This document shows, one piece after another, positions 5,421 to 5,445 of a DNA stretch of 5,445 nucleotides. A program made the translations under genes and the position numbers. The notes beneath the pieces are model-generated. The model saw only the letters and a list, made by a program, of their open reading frames with translations. It was not told where the DNA came from and did not search any database. The DNA is taken from contig JAIWNN010000161.1 of the NCBI GenBank assembly GCA_020216805.1, forward strand, positions 1 through 5,445, in the 5' to 3' direction. The stretch comes from Desulfarculus sp. (GTDB lineage: Bacteria > Desulfobacterota > Desulfarculia > Desulfarculales > Desulfarculaceae). The stretch's first letter is position 1. Each line of letters starts with the position of its first letter.

Positions 5421-5445
5421 GGGGGGCTGGGGGTCCGGCGGGTGG

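Larger units (their letters stand above)
5365..5445 (-). other. Right-end segment with poly-A run and adapter-like sequence
   Basis: Read on the minus strand this stretch is: a C-rich 25 bases, AGGAGAAGCC (5420-5411), CGTATGCCCTCTTCTGC (5410-5394), nineteen A (5393-5375), then GGCTTCCCCT (5374-5365) and the purQ ATG. All three minus frames are open across it: one joins purQ in frame, one ends in a TGA that overlaps the purQ start as ATGA, and one holds an ATG at 5407 with AGGAG eight bases upstream but out of frame with purQ. The 17 bases before the A run match the end of the Illumina P7 adapter at 16 positions. I cannot assign a gene here; part of it is probably not genomic. Confidence 0.6.

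Noticed and set aside
5365..5445. PurL-PurQ fusion with a Pro/Lys-rich linker, since the purQ frame is open to the edge
   Set aside because: Only 27 codons are visible, half of them poly-A or adapter-like, and the two other frames are equally open; no PurL motif can be seen.

Overview
The window looks like a piece of a bacterial chromosome of very high GC content, roughly two thirds or more by eye. It carries six genes, all read from the minus strand, so transcription runs from the right edge to the left. Right to left the order is: a PurQ-type glutamine amidotransferase, a YhaM-like OB-fold/HD-domain exoribonuclease, an unrecognised 236-residue protein, thymidylate kinase (tmk), DNA polymerase III delta-prime subunit (holB), and a PSP1/RicT (YaaT) protein that runs off the left edge. 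The five complete genes all end in TGA. The block tmk-holB-ricT is a widespread bacterial arrangement. The GC content, the YhaM-like gene beside it and the long PurQ would suit a deltaproteobacterium (Desulfobacterota, for example a Desulfarculus relative), but that assignment is inference from general resemblance only.

Layout. 5365-5445: the right end, with a 19-base A run (minus strand) directly preceded by a 17-base stretch that matches the end of the Illumina P7 adapter at 16 of 17 bases; no intact gene is identified here. 4531-5364: purQ. 3513-4529: YhaM-like gene, starting 1 base after the purQ stop. 2769-3479: unknown gene, 33 bases further on, with a small hairpin touching its Shine-Dalgarno site. 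2104-2772: tmk, overlapping the unknown gene by ATGA. 1128-2114: holB, GTG start, overlapping tmk by 11 bases. 973-1127: the only sizeable gap, with an AT-rich patch and a sigma-54-like promoter candidate. 1-972: ricT, open at the left edge.

The first five genes are packed tightly enough to be one transcript. They link purine synthesis (PurQ), dTTP supply (Tmk), the replication clamp loader (HolB) and RNA turnover (YhaM-like). RicT may share that transcript or be driven from the gap before it. I see no mobile element, RNA gene, CRISPR array or phage signal. The two points most worth checking are the adapter-like/poly-A segment at the right end, which I think is more likely an assembly artefact than biology, and the unknown gene inside the operon.
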